This document shows positions 8,314 through 17,915 of a DNA stretch of 45,022 nt, piece after piece. Source of the stretch: JAVBPB01 sp031549965 (GTDB taxonomy: Bacteria; Bacillota; Clostridia; Lachnospirales; Lachnospiraceae). Position numbers and translations under genes: made by a program. Numbering within the stretch: position 1 is the stretch's first letter; each line of letters opens with the position of its first letter. The stretch is from the NCBI GenBank assembly GCA_031549965.1, contig JAVBPB010000009.1, positions 1 to 45,022 of the forward strand, read 5' to 3'. The notes beneath the pieces were generated by a model that saw only the letters and a program-made list of their open reading frames with translations, was not told the DNA's origin and made no database searches.

Positions 8314-11300
8314 ATGAGTGAAGAGCTTAAAGAATTATCAGAGGATTATAAGCTAATAAAAGAAATTGTTATAGAATCTGCTAAGAATGGTTCAAAAAAG
8401 AGAATACTTGATACAATTGTTAATAATATATTTAAACACTTTAGCTTAACAGGAATAGTTCTATTTGAAATAACGCCTGATAGCAAAGAGATAGACGTAG
8501 TATGCGTTTGGGATATTATAGACAGGATGTATGGTGAATGGAAAAGGCAGAATATACCTAGTGAAAAGATATTAGAGAGATATAAAGATTTTACGGATTA
8601 TGAAAAAGACATAATATTAGATGAGCTTGATATATTCGAAAATGAAGATAATTCTAATAAAATAAACTTTAAAACAATGTATTCGCACTGCAATGAAATT
8701 GATGAAGACAGCTTTATAAGAATGGGCTTTTTCCGCTTAGATGATTATGTATGGAATGAAGAAGAGATTGATACATTAAAAATAGTTTCAAATATAATAG
8801 TTTCTATTATAATAAAAATATATAATGAAGAAAAAATTAATTTTGGAAAAAAGTATAAGGAATTTATATCTAATTTATATAAAGATGTAAATACCAGCAT
8901 GCAAGATGAAGACTCTTTGGAATTAATGGCAATACGTATATGTGAAAGATTTGATATAGACAGGCTTTCCATTATAAAGCATGTAAAAAATCAAAAAAAG
9001 ATAATACCTTTATTATCAATGAAGAAAACAGAAGCGGGATTTACAACTGCCAAAACGGAAGTATATAATGTATTAAAGATTCCACATGTATTAAACTATG
9101 AATTAAATCAAAAAACATTTGTTGTAAGTGATATAGATAACCTAAGGCAGGACATATCAGAAAGTTTTAAAGAAAGACAAAAGGCATTTTTTGAAAGTAT
9201 TAATATAAAAAGCTATGTTCAGGTTCAGGTGGAAGATAACAAGGAAGAAGGTCATTATATTTTATTTATGAAAGAAAAATCCACTGATGAATTTACCAAA
9301 GAAAAGGTGGAGCTTTTAGAACAGTGTGCACATATGATTAATGAAGTTAATTTGAATACACGAATTAAACTTTTTGAAAAATATAATATAGATGATAATG
9401 ATGAGGAAGAATCAGATAACTCAAACGAGATGCAAGATAGAGGGTACTCATCAGGTTTATATAATTCTTTAATGTTGGATTATGAAAAAAATAAAAATGT
9501 AAAAATAACTTTGTCAGGTATTTGCTCATATTTTAAAGTTGATGGAATAATTTCTATTGCCAACGAAAGTAATTCAAAATACGAAGAAATATTAAATAAC
9601 TGGACAGTTATTGATGAGAACAGTCCTTTATGTGACAGGGATAAATTAAAGAATTTAGTTAATTCTATATCTGATAGAAGTAGTAAAAATATACCAATGA
9701 TAGTTAATTCTTTAGCTGAATTAGAAGAAAATGAAAGACAGATATTTAATGATGAAAAGTTTGGCTCATTTATAATGTTACCTATTTCAATTTCAGGCAG
9801 ATTTAATGGTAAGTGCTTGGTTGTTAAGTACATATCAAATAAAAACTGGACAGATAGAGATATTGATCATTGGAGAGCGATATTAAGAATATTTGAAGCT
9901 GTTCAAAATCAAATAATAACTAACGAAGAACAAGCAAAGGAACTTTTAGAACAACAGTTTACCAACCACATTTACTCTCTGGTTACAGAAAAACATGACA
10001 TGGATTCATTAACTCAACAAATATTTCAAGAGCTTTGCCAGTTTTTGAAACTTCAAAGAATAGCAATGTATGAAATAGATGAAAGTACTTCATCTAAGCT
10101 GGTGTCAGTCAGAGAATGCAATTTAACACAGAAAGCCAGTCAAATTGGTATGAAGATGAAGGAAATAGAATTAGAAAAAATTCCAACTTTATATTCTTAT
10201 TTATTAGAAGGTAAGTCTCATTTTTGCACAAACAAAAATAGATTAACAACTGAAGAAAGAGTTTACTTTGAAGAAAATAGCATAATAGGATATTATGCCA
10301 TTCCATTGTTTACATTTGAAAAGCAGGTAAAAGTAATAATTATCAAAATATTTGATGATGATGATAGAATATTAGAAAGTGAAAAATTATTATGTGAAAA
10401 GATTACTTTTATATTGGAAAATACAATAATCAGATCCAATATGGAAGAAAAAATCAGCAGACAAAGGCAAGCTGCCCTTCTTGACGTATACAAAATTATG
10501 TCAGAAGCTGATTCAACCGAAGAAATGATACAACAGATTTTAAAATCTATAAAACAAATAACTGGCATTGATAATATTATTATTTATGAAAAATTTGATA
10601 CAAAGGATTCAGATGATGGTATGGCATATATATCTTACATGGATACAGATATTGAAGACCAATCTTTTGAACAAATGAATTCCCACTTAGTAATTGAAGA
10701 AATTGATAAATACAGTTTAGACATTAAAAACATTAATAGCGATTTAGACAGAAAAAATAGTATTTTAAAAACAATTTCTATCGACCCAGAAGTACCATTA
10801 ATTGGTGATTATGAAATGGTCAGAATAAGATCAAATAACAAAACTGTGGGAGCAATGGTAATTAAAACCGAGAATGAGATAAAGGATATTATAGAGAAGG
10901 AAAAAGAGTTTTTTGAAATATCTATCCATATTATAGAATCCATGTTAGAAAGAAAAACCGCAGAGCAGGAAATCTATAAAAAGGCATATTATGATCCACT
11001 ACTGGACATGCCAAACAGATTGTCAGTTGAGCTATATTTAAATGAATGCCATAAAAACAATAAAGAGGGTTGGCTGGTTTTAGTAGGGGTAGACAACTTT
11101 AAAGTAATAAATGAAACATCAGGGCATGCAGTTGGAGATATTTTATTAAGTGAAGTTGCAGAATTTTTGGAAACATCAATTGAAAATAAGGGCAGACTTT
11201 TTAGATTTGGTGGAGATGAATTTTTAATTGTTTTTGAAGGATTAGATAAGGTGGATATAGATGAATTTACCTTAAAGATATTAGAAAGAAGCAAATTGCT

Positions 11301-12738
11301 TTGGGATTTACATGAAATGCAATATTATACAACCTATAGTATTGGTTTAATGGAATTTCCTAAATACGGTGAAACCTCTGATGAAATGTTAAAATCAGTA
11401 GATTTAGCTCTAAGTGAAGCCAAACGCCAGGGAAAAGCAAGGATTATAAAATACTCAGTAGATTTTGCAAAATTGCTTCAAAGAGATTACGATATAGAAC
11501 AAGCAGTAAGACGTTCAATTGAAAATAATTTTGAAGGTTTTTCAATGCATTATCAACCAGTAATTTCAACCAGAACAGGAAAAATGGATGCATGTGAAGC
11601 TCTCCTTAGATTTGTGGATCCTGTACTTGGTCATTTGTCACCTCAAGAATTTATTCCAATGGCAGAAAAAACAGGTTTAATAATTCCAATAGGTAATTTT
11701 GTTTTACATAGTTGTTTTGACGCTTGCAGCAAATGGGAAAAGTTAGGTCATCATGTAAGGGTTGGAATAAATGTTTCAGTAGTTCAATTTGAAAAAAGCG
11801 ATTTAATAGAAATTATTAGAGAAGAATTAAAAATCACAGGCTGTGATCCAAGATTAGTAACAATAGAAATAACAGAATCTGTTTCAATGCACGAAGCTCC
11901 AAAGACCATGATTATGATTGAGCAGTTAAGAAGTATGGGTATAAAAATTGCATTAGATGATTTTGGAACAGGATTTTTCTCATTTAGTACACTGCAAAAT
12001 ATATCTCTTGATTCAATTAAAATTGACAAAGCATTTACAAACTGTATTGATTCGGACAACTTTTGCAGAAGCTTTGTAGAATCTATAATCAATCTGGCAC
12101 ATAATAACGGTAAGTCGGTTTGTGTTGAGGGTGTTGAAACTAGGGAACAGGAAATGATTATTTATGAACTGGGTGCAGACTTTTTACAAGGTTTCTTTTA
12201 CTCAAAACCAGTGCCGGTAGAAAAACATTTTCAAGCATTAATGGATACTCAAAGGTCATGGAGTACTTATGACATTAATTTAGAAAGAGCCCACTTTAAT
12301 ACAGAGTATAAGAATTTAAAAGAACAATTAAGATCAATTCAGTATCATATAAAAGCTATACTTCGTTCATCAGATGATTTTGTTTTTGAGTACACCAAAG
12401 AAGAAGGTACAATAAAAATTTACAGCATACCTCAAAGATGGATTAACTTAAAAGGAAAAACATGCAAGGTAAATATGGAAGAAGTATACCATGAAAGTTA
12501 TTTCAAGAGTCTAATATATGAAGACGACATTGAAAATGTAAAAAGAGTAATAGATCATGCATACGACAACGCAGGAGATCAAATGGATTTGGTGTGTAGG
12601 TTTAATGCCTATGGTGATGAATATATCTGGTCTGTTGCAAGAGTAATGCTATCATTTGATGATGAAAAGAATTGTTATAGATTTTTTGCGGTTTGTACCA
12701 GTATAGATGAGGCTACAAGAAATAAATTGAATATATAA
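8314..12738 (+). CDS. large soluble multi-GAF GGDEF-EAL protein (c-di-GMP turnover)
   Basis: A 1,474-residue cyclic-di-GMP enzyme. The start at 8314 was chosen over a TTG at 8293 because AAGGAGA (8301-8307) is correctly spaced for it. Roughly the first 880 residues are four or five GAF-like sensor repeats. A GGDEF cyclase domain follows (about 890-1050) with an intact FGGDEF motif (about 966). The EAL phosphodiesterase domain (about 1055-1300) keeps EALLRF, NVSVVQF, EITES, DDFGTG, KIDKAF and VEGVET. A PAS-fold segment ends the protein (about 1340-1474). No membrane segment or signal peptide is visible, so it is cytosolic. Both catalytic domains look intact, so the net direction probably depends on GAF ligands. 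It is monocistronic. Confidence 0.93.
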   Translation: MSEELKELSEDYKLIKEIVIESAKNGSKKRILDTIVNNIFKHFSLTGIVLFEITPDSKEIDVVCVWDIIDRMYGEWKRQNIPSEKILERYKDFTDYEKDIILDELDIFENEDNSNKINFKTMYSHCNEIDEDSFIRMGFFRLDDYVWNEEEIDTLKIVSNIIVSIIIKIYNEEKINFGKKYKEFISNLYKDVNTSMQDEDSLELMAIRICERFDIDRLSIIKHVKNQKKIIPLLSMKKTEAGFTTAKTEVYNVLKIPHVLNYELNQKTFVVSDIDNLRQDISESFKERQKAFFESINIKSYVQVQVEDNKEEGHYILFMKEKSTDEFTKEKVELLEQCAHMINEVNLNTRIKLFEKYNIDDNDEEESDNSNEMQDRGYSSGLYNSLMLDYEKNKNVKITLSGICSYFKVDGIISIANESNSKYEEILNNWTVIDENSPLCDRDKLKNLVNSISDRSSKNIPMIVNSLAELEENERQIFNDEKFGSFIMLPISISGRFNGKCLVVKYISNKNWTDRDIDHWRAILRIFEAVQNQIITNEEQAKELLEQQFTNHIYSLVTEKHDMDSLTQQIFQELCQFLKLQRIAMYEIDESTSSKLVSVRECNLTQKASQIGMKMKEIELEKIPTLYSYLLEGKSHFCTNKNRLTTEERVYFEENSIIGYYAIPLFTFEKQVKVIIIKIFDDDDRILESEKLLCEKITFILENTIIRSNMEEKISRQRQAALLDVYKIMSEADSTEEMIQQILKSIKQITGIDNIIIYEKFDTKDSDDGMAYISYMDTDIEDQSFEQMNSHLVIEEIDKYSLDIKNINSDLDRKNSILKTISIDPEVPLIGDYEMVRIRSNNKTVGAMVIKTENEIKDIIEKEKEFFEISIHIIESMLERKTAEQEIYKKAYYDPLLDMPNRLSVELYLNECHKNNKEGWLVLVGVDNFKVINETSGHAVGDILLSEVAEFLETSIENKGRLFRFGGDEFLIVFEGLDKVDIDEFTLKILERSKLLWDLHEMQYYTTYSIGLMEFPKYGETSDEMLKSVDLALSEAKRQGKARIIKYSVDFAKLLQRDYDIEQAVRRSIENNFEGFSMHYQPVISTRTGKMDACEALLRFVDPVLGHLSPQEFIPMAEKTGLIIPIGNFVLHSCFDACSKWEKLGHHVRVGINVSVVQFEKSDLIEIIREELKITGCDPRLVTIEITESVSMHEAPKTMIMIEQLRSMGIKIALDDFGTGFFSFSTLQNISLDSIKIDKAFTNCIDSDNFCRSFVESIINLAHNNGKSVCVEGVETREQEMIIYELGADFLQGFFYSKPVPVEKHFQALMDTQRSWSTYDINLERAHFNTEYKNLKEQLRSIQYHIKAILRSSDDFVFEYTKEEGTIKIYSIPQRWINLKGKTCKVNMEEVYHESYFKSLIYEDDIENVKRVIDHAYDNAGDQMDLVCRFNAYGDEYIWSVARVMLSFDDEKNCYRFFAVCTSIDEATRNKLNI

Positions 12739-12761
12739 TTTTTTAAAGAGTTTTATAATTT

Positions 12762-12813
12762 AGACTTTCTTTGATATAGTTTGCCTTTAGGCATTCTTAA
12801 TCCAAGAAAGTCT
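12762..12813. terminator. nested hairpin between convergent genes
   Basis: AGACTTTCTT (12762-12771) pairs with AAGAAAGTCT (12804-12813). Inside is a second stem, TGCC/GGCA (12782-12785, 12790-12793). The gap between the converging genes is 96 bases, so it can serve both. Confidence 0.65.
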
Positions 12814-12834
12814 TTGAATTTAAGGATTAATTTT

Positions 12835-13959
12835 TTATTGGTGAATGTGAGTATTGTTTATATTGCCATATATAAATACCTTATTCTTGCCAGATTGTTT
12901 TGCTCTATATAGGGCTGAATCTGCATATTCAAATAGCTCTAGTGAATTTTTTATGTGTTTATTATTAAAATTACATATACCTATGCTTAAAGAAAAACGA
13001 GCATAAGGAATTTCTTTGAGTTGCAGGCCATTGAATTCGATTCTGATTCTTTCTGAAATATCATAGGCTACCTTTTCATCACCATATATAATTAAAGCAA
13101 ATTCTTCGCCACCATAACGATAAGCCTTAGTAATCATATTGGAATTAAAATTAATGATGCTTACAAGTTCAAGCAAGACAATGTCACCTTTAGAATGACC
13201 GTATGTATCGTTGATTTTCTTAAAATTATCAATATCTAATATGGCAATAGATAAAGGAGAGGTACCATGTTCTGTTTCATAATTAAGATCACTACAAAAG
13301 CTGGCATGATTTAGAAGATTAGTAAAGGAATCTTTACGTATACGCTCAGTTAAGGCATATTCATTTTTAGCAGATTCTTTGGTAATATTAATAAATTCTC
13401 CCATTCTATCAATAATTATATTAGATAAAATTAGCACAGTAAAATAAAAGCACATAGTTGCCAAAAAATTAATATAAATAATCTCATGAGTTATATTTCT
13501 AACAAAAATTGATTTCTCCAATGTATTAAAAATTAGAATTATCAATAAGTATGATATATTAGTCATTATATATAGCAAAAAAACAAGTTTTTTTCGTGCA
13601 TATAAAGTGGATATAATAATAGGAATTACCAATATAAAATGAATACCCGCAACAATCCTGTGAACCAAAGTAATATCTATACATAACAATAATGAGCTAA
13701 TACCAATACAGGCATCAATACGCAACCATGTAAAATAATTTTGAGTATACAAATGAAATGCCAATTCAAGAAAAAGCAATATTATAATGAAAAAAGAAAT
13801 AGGCAATAAAACATACTGTATAACATAATCCCTTTTAGGCAGTGTTGTAAGTAGTCCAACGGAAGCTTCTATTAAAAATGTAATTATAGCAATAATCCAA
13901 AGAGCATTAATAATTTGCCTGCTACAACGTATACTATGTTTTGTATATATTGAATTCAT
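12835..13959 (-). CDS. membrane diguanylate cyclase (GGDEF)
   Basis: A 374-residue enzyme that makes c-di-GMP. The N-terminal half has about six hydrophobic membrane segments (residues about 15-190) without a recognisable ligand domain. The C-terminal GGDEF domain (about 205-370) contains DIDNFKKINDTYGHSKGD and an intact active-site variant, RYGGEEF (about 279-285), plus YADSALYRAKQSGKN. An AAAGGAG ribosome site precedes the ATG. It faces the larger GGDEF/EAL gene, which puts two c-di-GMP enzymes side by side, though nothing shows that they act together. Confidence 0.93.
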   Translation of the reverse strand: MNSIYTKHSIRCSRQIINALWIIAIITFLIEASVGLLTTLPKRDYVIQYVLLPISFFIIILLFLELAFHLYTQNYFTWLRIDACIGISSLLLCIDITLVHRIVAGIHFILVIPIIISTLYARKKLVFLLYIMTNISYLLIILIFNTLEKSIFVRNITHEIIYINFLATMCFYFTVLILSNIIIDRMGEFINITKESAKNEYALTERIRKDSFTNLLNHASFCSDLNYETEHGTSPLSIAILDIDNFKKINDTYGHSKGDIVLLELVSIINFNSNMITKAYRYGGEEFALIIYGDEKVAYDISERIRIEFNGLQLKEIPYARFSLSIGICNFNNKHIKNSLELFEYADSALYRAKQSGKNKVFIYGNINNTHIHQ

Positions 13960-14089
13960 GAATATACTCCTTTTTAAATATATAAATATAATAATATCAC
14001 AGAGTTTTTATTCATGAAATAGTCTTAAAGTCTTAGTATATAACACAAAACCATTTAGATTAAAATAATTACATGTAATCAATTAACAC

Positions 14090-14145
14090 AAAATCCCAAA
14101 GTTATAAGCATGTTTTTAACAACAAATTTATAACATTGGGATTTT
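14090..14145 (-). terminator. terminator of the pflB-pflA operon
   Basis: Long inverted repeat with arms 14090-14107 and 14128-14145 (18 bp, one mismatch). On the minus strand it is followed by TTTTGTGTTAATT. Confidence 0.75.
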
Positions 14146-14156
14146 AATATTAAACT

Positions 14157-14897
14157 TTAAATATTAGAAACCACTTTTTTTCCATTAGTTTCAAAAATTC
14201 CCTTTATTCTATCCATAGTCTCCTTATCAGGTTCTTTAGTCTCCGATAGTCTATAAGCATGTCCCAATTCCTTCCACTTGAATTCTCCCATTTTATGAAA
14301 CCCAAGCAATTCAACCTTGCTAACATTAGGAAAATTATCAAGATAATCTGACAGCTTTTTAATACTCTCAAAATTATCGGTTAAACCAGGTACAACTACA
14401 TATCTTACCCAAACATTCATTTGAATAGATTTTAAGTAATTTAAAAACTGTAAAGTAGGTGAAAGTGAAACCGAAGTTAATTCTTCATATACCTTTGGGT
14501 CAAAATTCTTAATATCCAGAAGAACAATGTCAGTATAATTTAGTATCTCTTTAACTAAATAATTAAAAACGAAGCCAGATGTATCAAGAGCAGTGGAAAT
14601 GCCTTTTGATTTACATAGCTTAAAGACTTCTAAAACAAATTTAGCCTGTAGTAATGGCTCGCCACCAGTAAGAGTAATACCTCCTCCGGAAAAACGCATA
14701 TATGATTTGTATTTTTCTGCTTCAGAAACAAGTTTTTGGGGAGTATACTCAGTTCCTTTTTGGGTATCCCAGGTGTCAGGATTATGACAATACTGACACC
14801 TAAGGGGGCAACCTTGTAAAAACGCTACAAATCTGATGCCGGGACCATCAACTGTACCACAGCTTTCAAGTGAATGAATTCTTCCAATAATATCCAT
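14157..14897 (-). CDS. pflA: pyruvate formate-lyase activating enzyme (radical SAM)
   Basis: Radical SAM enzyme that installs the glycyl radical on pyruvate formate-lyase. The 246 residues match the family. The [4Fe-4S] motif is C30-x3-C34-x2-C37 (GCPLRCQYCHNP). The SAM-binding GGE stretch (TGGEPLLQ) follows at about 79. It lacks the extra ferredoxin-like insert of the larger glycyl-radical activases, which supports true PflA. It lies 18 bases downstream of pflB on the same strand and shares its promoter and terminator. Confidence 0.97.
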   Translation of the reverse strand: MDIIGRIHSLESCGTVDGPGIRFVAFLQGCPLRCQYCHNPDTWDTQKGTEYTPQKLVSEAEKYKSYMRFSGGGITLTGGEPLLQAKFVLEVFKLCKSKGISTALDTSGFVFNYLVKEILNYTDIVLLDIKNFDPKVYEELTSVSLSPTLQFLNYLKSIQMNVWVRYVVVPGLTDNFESIKKLSDYLDNFPNVSKVELLGFHKMGEFKWKELGHAYRLSETKEPDKETMDRIKGIFETNGKKVVSNI

Positions 14898-14915
14898 AGA
14901 CCCTCCGTTTATTTA

Positions 14916-17144
14916 TTATTCTCTTTCATGGAAAGTACGGTTAATTACGTCTAACTGCTGCTCTTTGCTAAGTTTTACAAAGTTAACGGCATAGCCGGAG
15001 ACACGAATAGTAAGCTGAGGATATTTTTCAGGATGCTCCATTGCATCAAGAAGAGTTTCTTTATCAAAGACATTAATATTAATGTGGTGTCCATTGTCAA
15101 AGAAGTATCCGTCAAGAAGAGAAACAAGATGACTGATTCTTGATTCGCTGTCTTTACCAAGTGCTTTTGGAACAATTGAAAATGTATATGAAATACCATC
15201 AAGAGCATGTTTGTATGGTAATTTTGCCACAGAAGCCATGGATGCTAAAGCACCATTTTTATCTCTGCCATGCATTGGGTTAGCACCAGGTGCAAAAGGC
15301 TCGCCGGCTTTTCTTCCGTCTGGTGTTGAACCGGTCTTTTTACCGTACACAACATTAGATGTAATAGTTAATACAGAAAGGGTAGCAGTAGCATTTCTGT
15401 AAGTTTTAACTTTTCTAAGCTTATTCATAAACATTTCAACAACATTGTTAGCAATTATGTCAACTCTGTCATCGTTGTTACCAAATGCAGGATATTCCCC
15501 TTCGATTTCATAGTCAACAATTAATCCTGTCTCGTTACGTATTGCTTTAACTTTAGCATATTTGATTGCAGATAAAGAGTCGGCAACAACAGAAAGTCCA
15601 GCTATACCACATGCTTCTGTTCTGAAAACATCTATATCGTGAAGTGCCATTTGCAGTTTTTCGTAATTGTACTTATCATGCATATAATGAATTACATTTA
15701 GTGTGTTAATATATAATTGTGATAACCAGTCAAGAGTTTGATTAAACTTTAGCATAACCTCATCATAATCTAAATATTCAGAAGTAACGGGTGCAAATAA
15801 AGGTCCGATTTGTTCACCGGTTTTTTCATCCCTTCCTCCGTTAATTGAATATAATAAAGCTTTAGCAAGGTTTGCTCTGGCACCAAAGAACTGTAATTGT
15901 TTACCAATTCTCATGGCTGAAACGCAACAAGCAATACCATAATCATCGCCCCACAAATGTCTCATCATATCATCATTTTCGTACTGAATTGAGCTGGTGT
16001 CAATAGAAACTTTTGAACAAAAGTTTTTAAATCCTTCAGGAAGTGAAACTGACCATAAAACAGTTAAGTTTGGTTCAGGAGCAGCACCTAAATTATATAA
16101 TGTATGAAGAACGCGAAAACTAGTTTTTGTTACCAAAGTTCTTCCGTCAAGTCCCATTCCTCCAATTGATTCAGTTACCCATGTAGGATCTCCTGAAAAT
16201 AAATCATTATAACTTTGTGTACGGAGAAAACGTACCATTCTAAGTTTCATTACGAATTGATCTACAATTTCTTGAACTTCAGATTCAGTTAATATGCCAT
16301 TTTTTAAATCACGCTCAAAGTAAATATCAAGAAAAGATGAAACCCTTCCAAGACTCATTGCAGCACCATCTTGTTCTTTAATAGCACCTAAATATGCAAA
16401 ATACGTCCATTGAGCAGCTTCAATACCATTTTTAGCAGGAATGCTTATATCAAAACCATAACCTTCAGCCATTATCTTTAAATCTTTTAAAGCTCTGATT
16501 TGTTCAGATATTTCTTCAAGTTGGGTAATGTCAGGAGTTTCCATATAATCTCTTTGGAAAAGTTTCTTTTGTTCAAGTTTTTCCTGAATCAAAAAGTCAG
16601 TTCCATAAAGAGCAACCCTTCTGTAATCTCCAATAATACGCCCACGTCCGTATGCATCAGGAAGACCTGTAATAACACCAGTATGCCTTGCCTTTCTCAT
16701 AGCTTCTGTGTATGCATCAAAAACACCGTCATTATGAGTCTTTCTATTATGGGTATAAATACTTTCAGTTGATGGATGAAGTTTATATCCATAAGCTTCA
16801 AGTGCTGACTTAACCACACGAATACCACCATTAGGCATAATACCTCTTTTAAGAGGTTTATCAGTTTGGAATCCTACAATTACCTCTAAATCTTTGTTTA
16901 CATATCCAGGCCCGAAAGTTGTAATTGTTGATGGTCTTTCAGTTTCAACTTCTAATATACCCGTTTTTGCTTCTTCTTTCATTAGTTTAAGAACTTCTTG
17001 CCATAAGGCACTTGTTTTTTCTGTAGGACCTAAAAGAAAACTATCGTCACCTTCATACGGTGTGTAGTTATGTTGTATAAAGCTCCTTACATTAACATCC
17101 AAAGTCCAACTGCCACCTTCAAAATCATACCATTGTTCTCTCAT
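14916..17144 (-). CDS. pflB: formate C-acetyltransferase (pyruvate formate-lyase)
   Basis: Glycyl-radical enzyme that converts pyruvate and CoA to acetyl-CoA and formate in anaerobic fermentation. The 742 residues fit the family. The start was set at MREQWYDFEGGSW, with AAGGAGGT just upstream. The longer open frame covers the promoter and a hydrophobic stretch that is not part of the family. The catalytic Cys-Cys pair is in GIACCVSAM (about 404). The radical glycine lies in RVSGYAVNF near the C-terminus (about 718). It is the first gene of pflB-pflA and has a TTGACG/TATAAT promoter with a palindrome just upstream. Confidence 0.98.
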   Translation of the reverse strand: MREQWYDFEGGSWTLDVNVRSFIQHNYTPYEGDDSFLLGPTEKTSALWQEVLKLMKEEAKTGILEVETERPSTITTFGPGYVNKDLEVIVGFQTDKPLKRGIMPNGGIRVVKSALEAYGYKLHPSTESIYTHNRKTHNDGVFDAYTEAMRKARHTGVITGLPDAYGRGRIIGDYRRVALYGTDFLIQEKLEQKKLFQRDYMETPDITQLEEISEQIRALKDLKIMAEGYGFDISIPAKNGIEAAQWTYFAYLGAIKEQDGAAMSLGRVSSFLDIYFERDLKNGILTESEVQEIVDQFVMKLRMVRFLRTQSYNDLFSGDPTWVTESIGGMGLDGRTLVTKTSFRVLHTLYNLGAAPEPNLTVLWSVSLPEGFKNFCSKVSIDTSSIQYENDDMMRHLWGDDYGIACCVSAMRIGKQLQFFGARANLAKALLYSINGGRDEKTGEQIGPLFAPVTSEYLDYDEVMLKFNQTLDWLSQLYINTLNVIHYMHDKYNYEKLQMALHDIDVFRTEACGIAGLSVVADSLSAIKYAKVKAIRNETGLIVDYEIEGEYPAFGNNDDRVDIIANNVVEMFMNKLRKVKTYRNATATLSVLTITSNVVYGKKTGSTPDGRKAGEPFAPGANPMHGRDKNGALASMASVAKLPYKHALDGISYTFSIVPKALGKDSESRISHLVSLLDGYFFDNGHHININVFDKETLLDAMEHPEKYPQLTIRVSGYAVNFVKLSKEQQLDVINRTFHERE

Positions 17145-17193
17145 AAAATACCTCCTTATATTTTGAATAAAAAAATTGTAATTAGTTATTTTT

Positions 17194-17222
17194 ATTATAT
17201 ATGAATACAGTATACACGTCAA
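17194..17222 (-). promoter_or_regulatory. pflB promoter
   Basis: On the minus strand, TTGACG (17222-17217) and TATAAT (17199-17194) have a 17-base spacer. The start codon is about 50 bases on. Confidence 0.8.
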
Positions 17223-17242
17223 GATTAATTTGATTTTAAAAA

Positions 17243-17257
17243 TTTTGATAATCAAAA
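17243..17257. promoter_or_regulatory. palindromic candidate operator upstream of pflB
   Basis: TTTTGAT-A-ATCAAAA is a perfect 15-base palindrome centred about 63 bases upstream of the predicted pflB start site. The half-sites resemble FNR/CRP half-sites, but the one-base spacer does not fit those families, so the regulator is unknown. Confidence 0.4.
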
Positions 17258-17472
17258 CAAGTTAGCACGTTTTATATGAAATTTTCAAAAAAATTTAGAA
17301 TCTTAAACATAAAATTATGTATATAAAGCATATTAATGTAAATACTTAAACTAGCAGTAAAAAGAATGAATAATAAATTTTTATAAAATTCATAAGGAAA
17401 AAAGTCTTATTTATATACAGACTAGATAAAATAATTTGCTAAATGATAAAAAGATGAGATATATCACAAGTA
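17258..17472. other. AT-rich spacer without a visible gene
   Basis: This is the middle of the 427-base divergent spacer between pflB and the HPr-like gene. I see no ORF with a ribosome site, no strong hairpin and no repeat array. Confidence 0.5.
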
Positions 17473-17501
17473 TTGACATTATCTGTAGAAAATGATATAA
17501 C
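17473..17501 (+). promoter_or_regulatory. promoter of the HPr-like gene
   Basis: Consensus TTGACA (17473-17478) and TATAAC (17496-17501) have a 17-base spacer. A small inverted repeat TCCC-AC-GGGA (17521-17530) lies in the expected leader. Confidence 0.75.
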
Positions 17502-17571
17502 TTTGAATATAATAAAATAATCCCACGGGATAGAAACTCATTAATGTGTTTGTTTATTAAAGGAGATGTTT

Positions 17572-17802
17572 ATGATGGAAGAAATTAAAATTATCTTACC
17601 GAAGACAGAAGCCGTTATGGAATTTGTTAGAGCGGCAGAACAGTGCGATTTCGACATCGATATATATTATGACAGAGTAATAATTGATGCCAAGTCTTTC
17701 TTAGGAATATTAAGTATGGATTTAACAAAAGTTCTTACAGTCTCATGTAGAGAATATGATGAAAGCTTCTTAAGTGCAATACAAAAGTATCAAGTTGCCT
17801 AG
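17572..17802 (+). CDS. HPr-like protein lacking the phosphohistidine (Crh-like)
   Basis: A 76-residue protein with the HPr fold pattern. AEQCDFDIDIYYDRVIIDAK followed by SFLGILSMDL matches the HPr segment around regulatory Ser46. The N-terminal active-site loop that should read (L)HARP reads TEAVMEF, so the PTS phosphohistidine is missing. The Lys-Ser of the Ser46 site is kept. B. subtilis Crh has the same combination and works in carbon catabolite control rather than sugar transport. Whether this one is phosphorylated by HPr kinase is inference. The start could also be ATG 17575; AAAGGAGA lies at 17559-17566. It is monocistronic. Confidence 0.8.
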   Translation: MMEEIKIILPKTEAVMEFVRAAEQCDFDIDIYYDRVIIDAKSFLGILSMDLTKVLTVSCREYDESFLSAIQKYQVA

Positions 17803-17818
17803 TATGTAAGTTGCTTTA

Positions 17819-17844
17819 CAAGCAAGATTGTTAAATCTTGCTTG
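17819..17844 (+). terminator. hairpin after the HPr-like gene
   Basis: Perfect 11-bp stem (17819-17829 with 17834-17844) and a GTTA loop. The tail is not T-rich, so termination may be weak. Confidence 0.5.
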
Positions 17845-17861
17845 CTCATAAGTAAATAACA

Positions 17862-17905
17862 AAGAAGGCGGTGACATAAGGTAAATCTTATGTCACCGCC
17901 TTCTT
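17862..17905. terminator. strong 19-bp hairpin between convergent genes
   Basis: Arms 17862-17880 and 17887-17905 pair perfectly around a 6-base loop and have the highest GC of this region. It lies 10 bases after the pepF stop on the minus strand, where the following sequence TGTTATTTAC is T-rich. Confidence 0.8.
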
Positions 17906-17915
17906 ACAAATTAAT

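Noticed and set aside
17145..17255. Extended pflB start with a hydrophobic leader
   Set aside because: It reads through the promoter and the AAGGAGGT site. PFL is cytosolic and begins near MREQWYDFEGG.
17521..17571. c-di-GMP riboswitch in the HPr-like gene leader
   Set aside because: Only a 4-bp TCCC/GGGA inverted repeat is present. The conserved riboswitch core is missing and the leader is too short.
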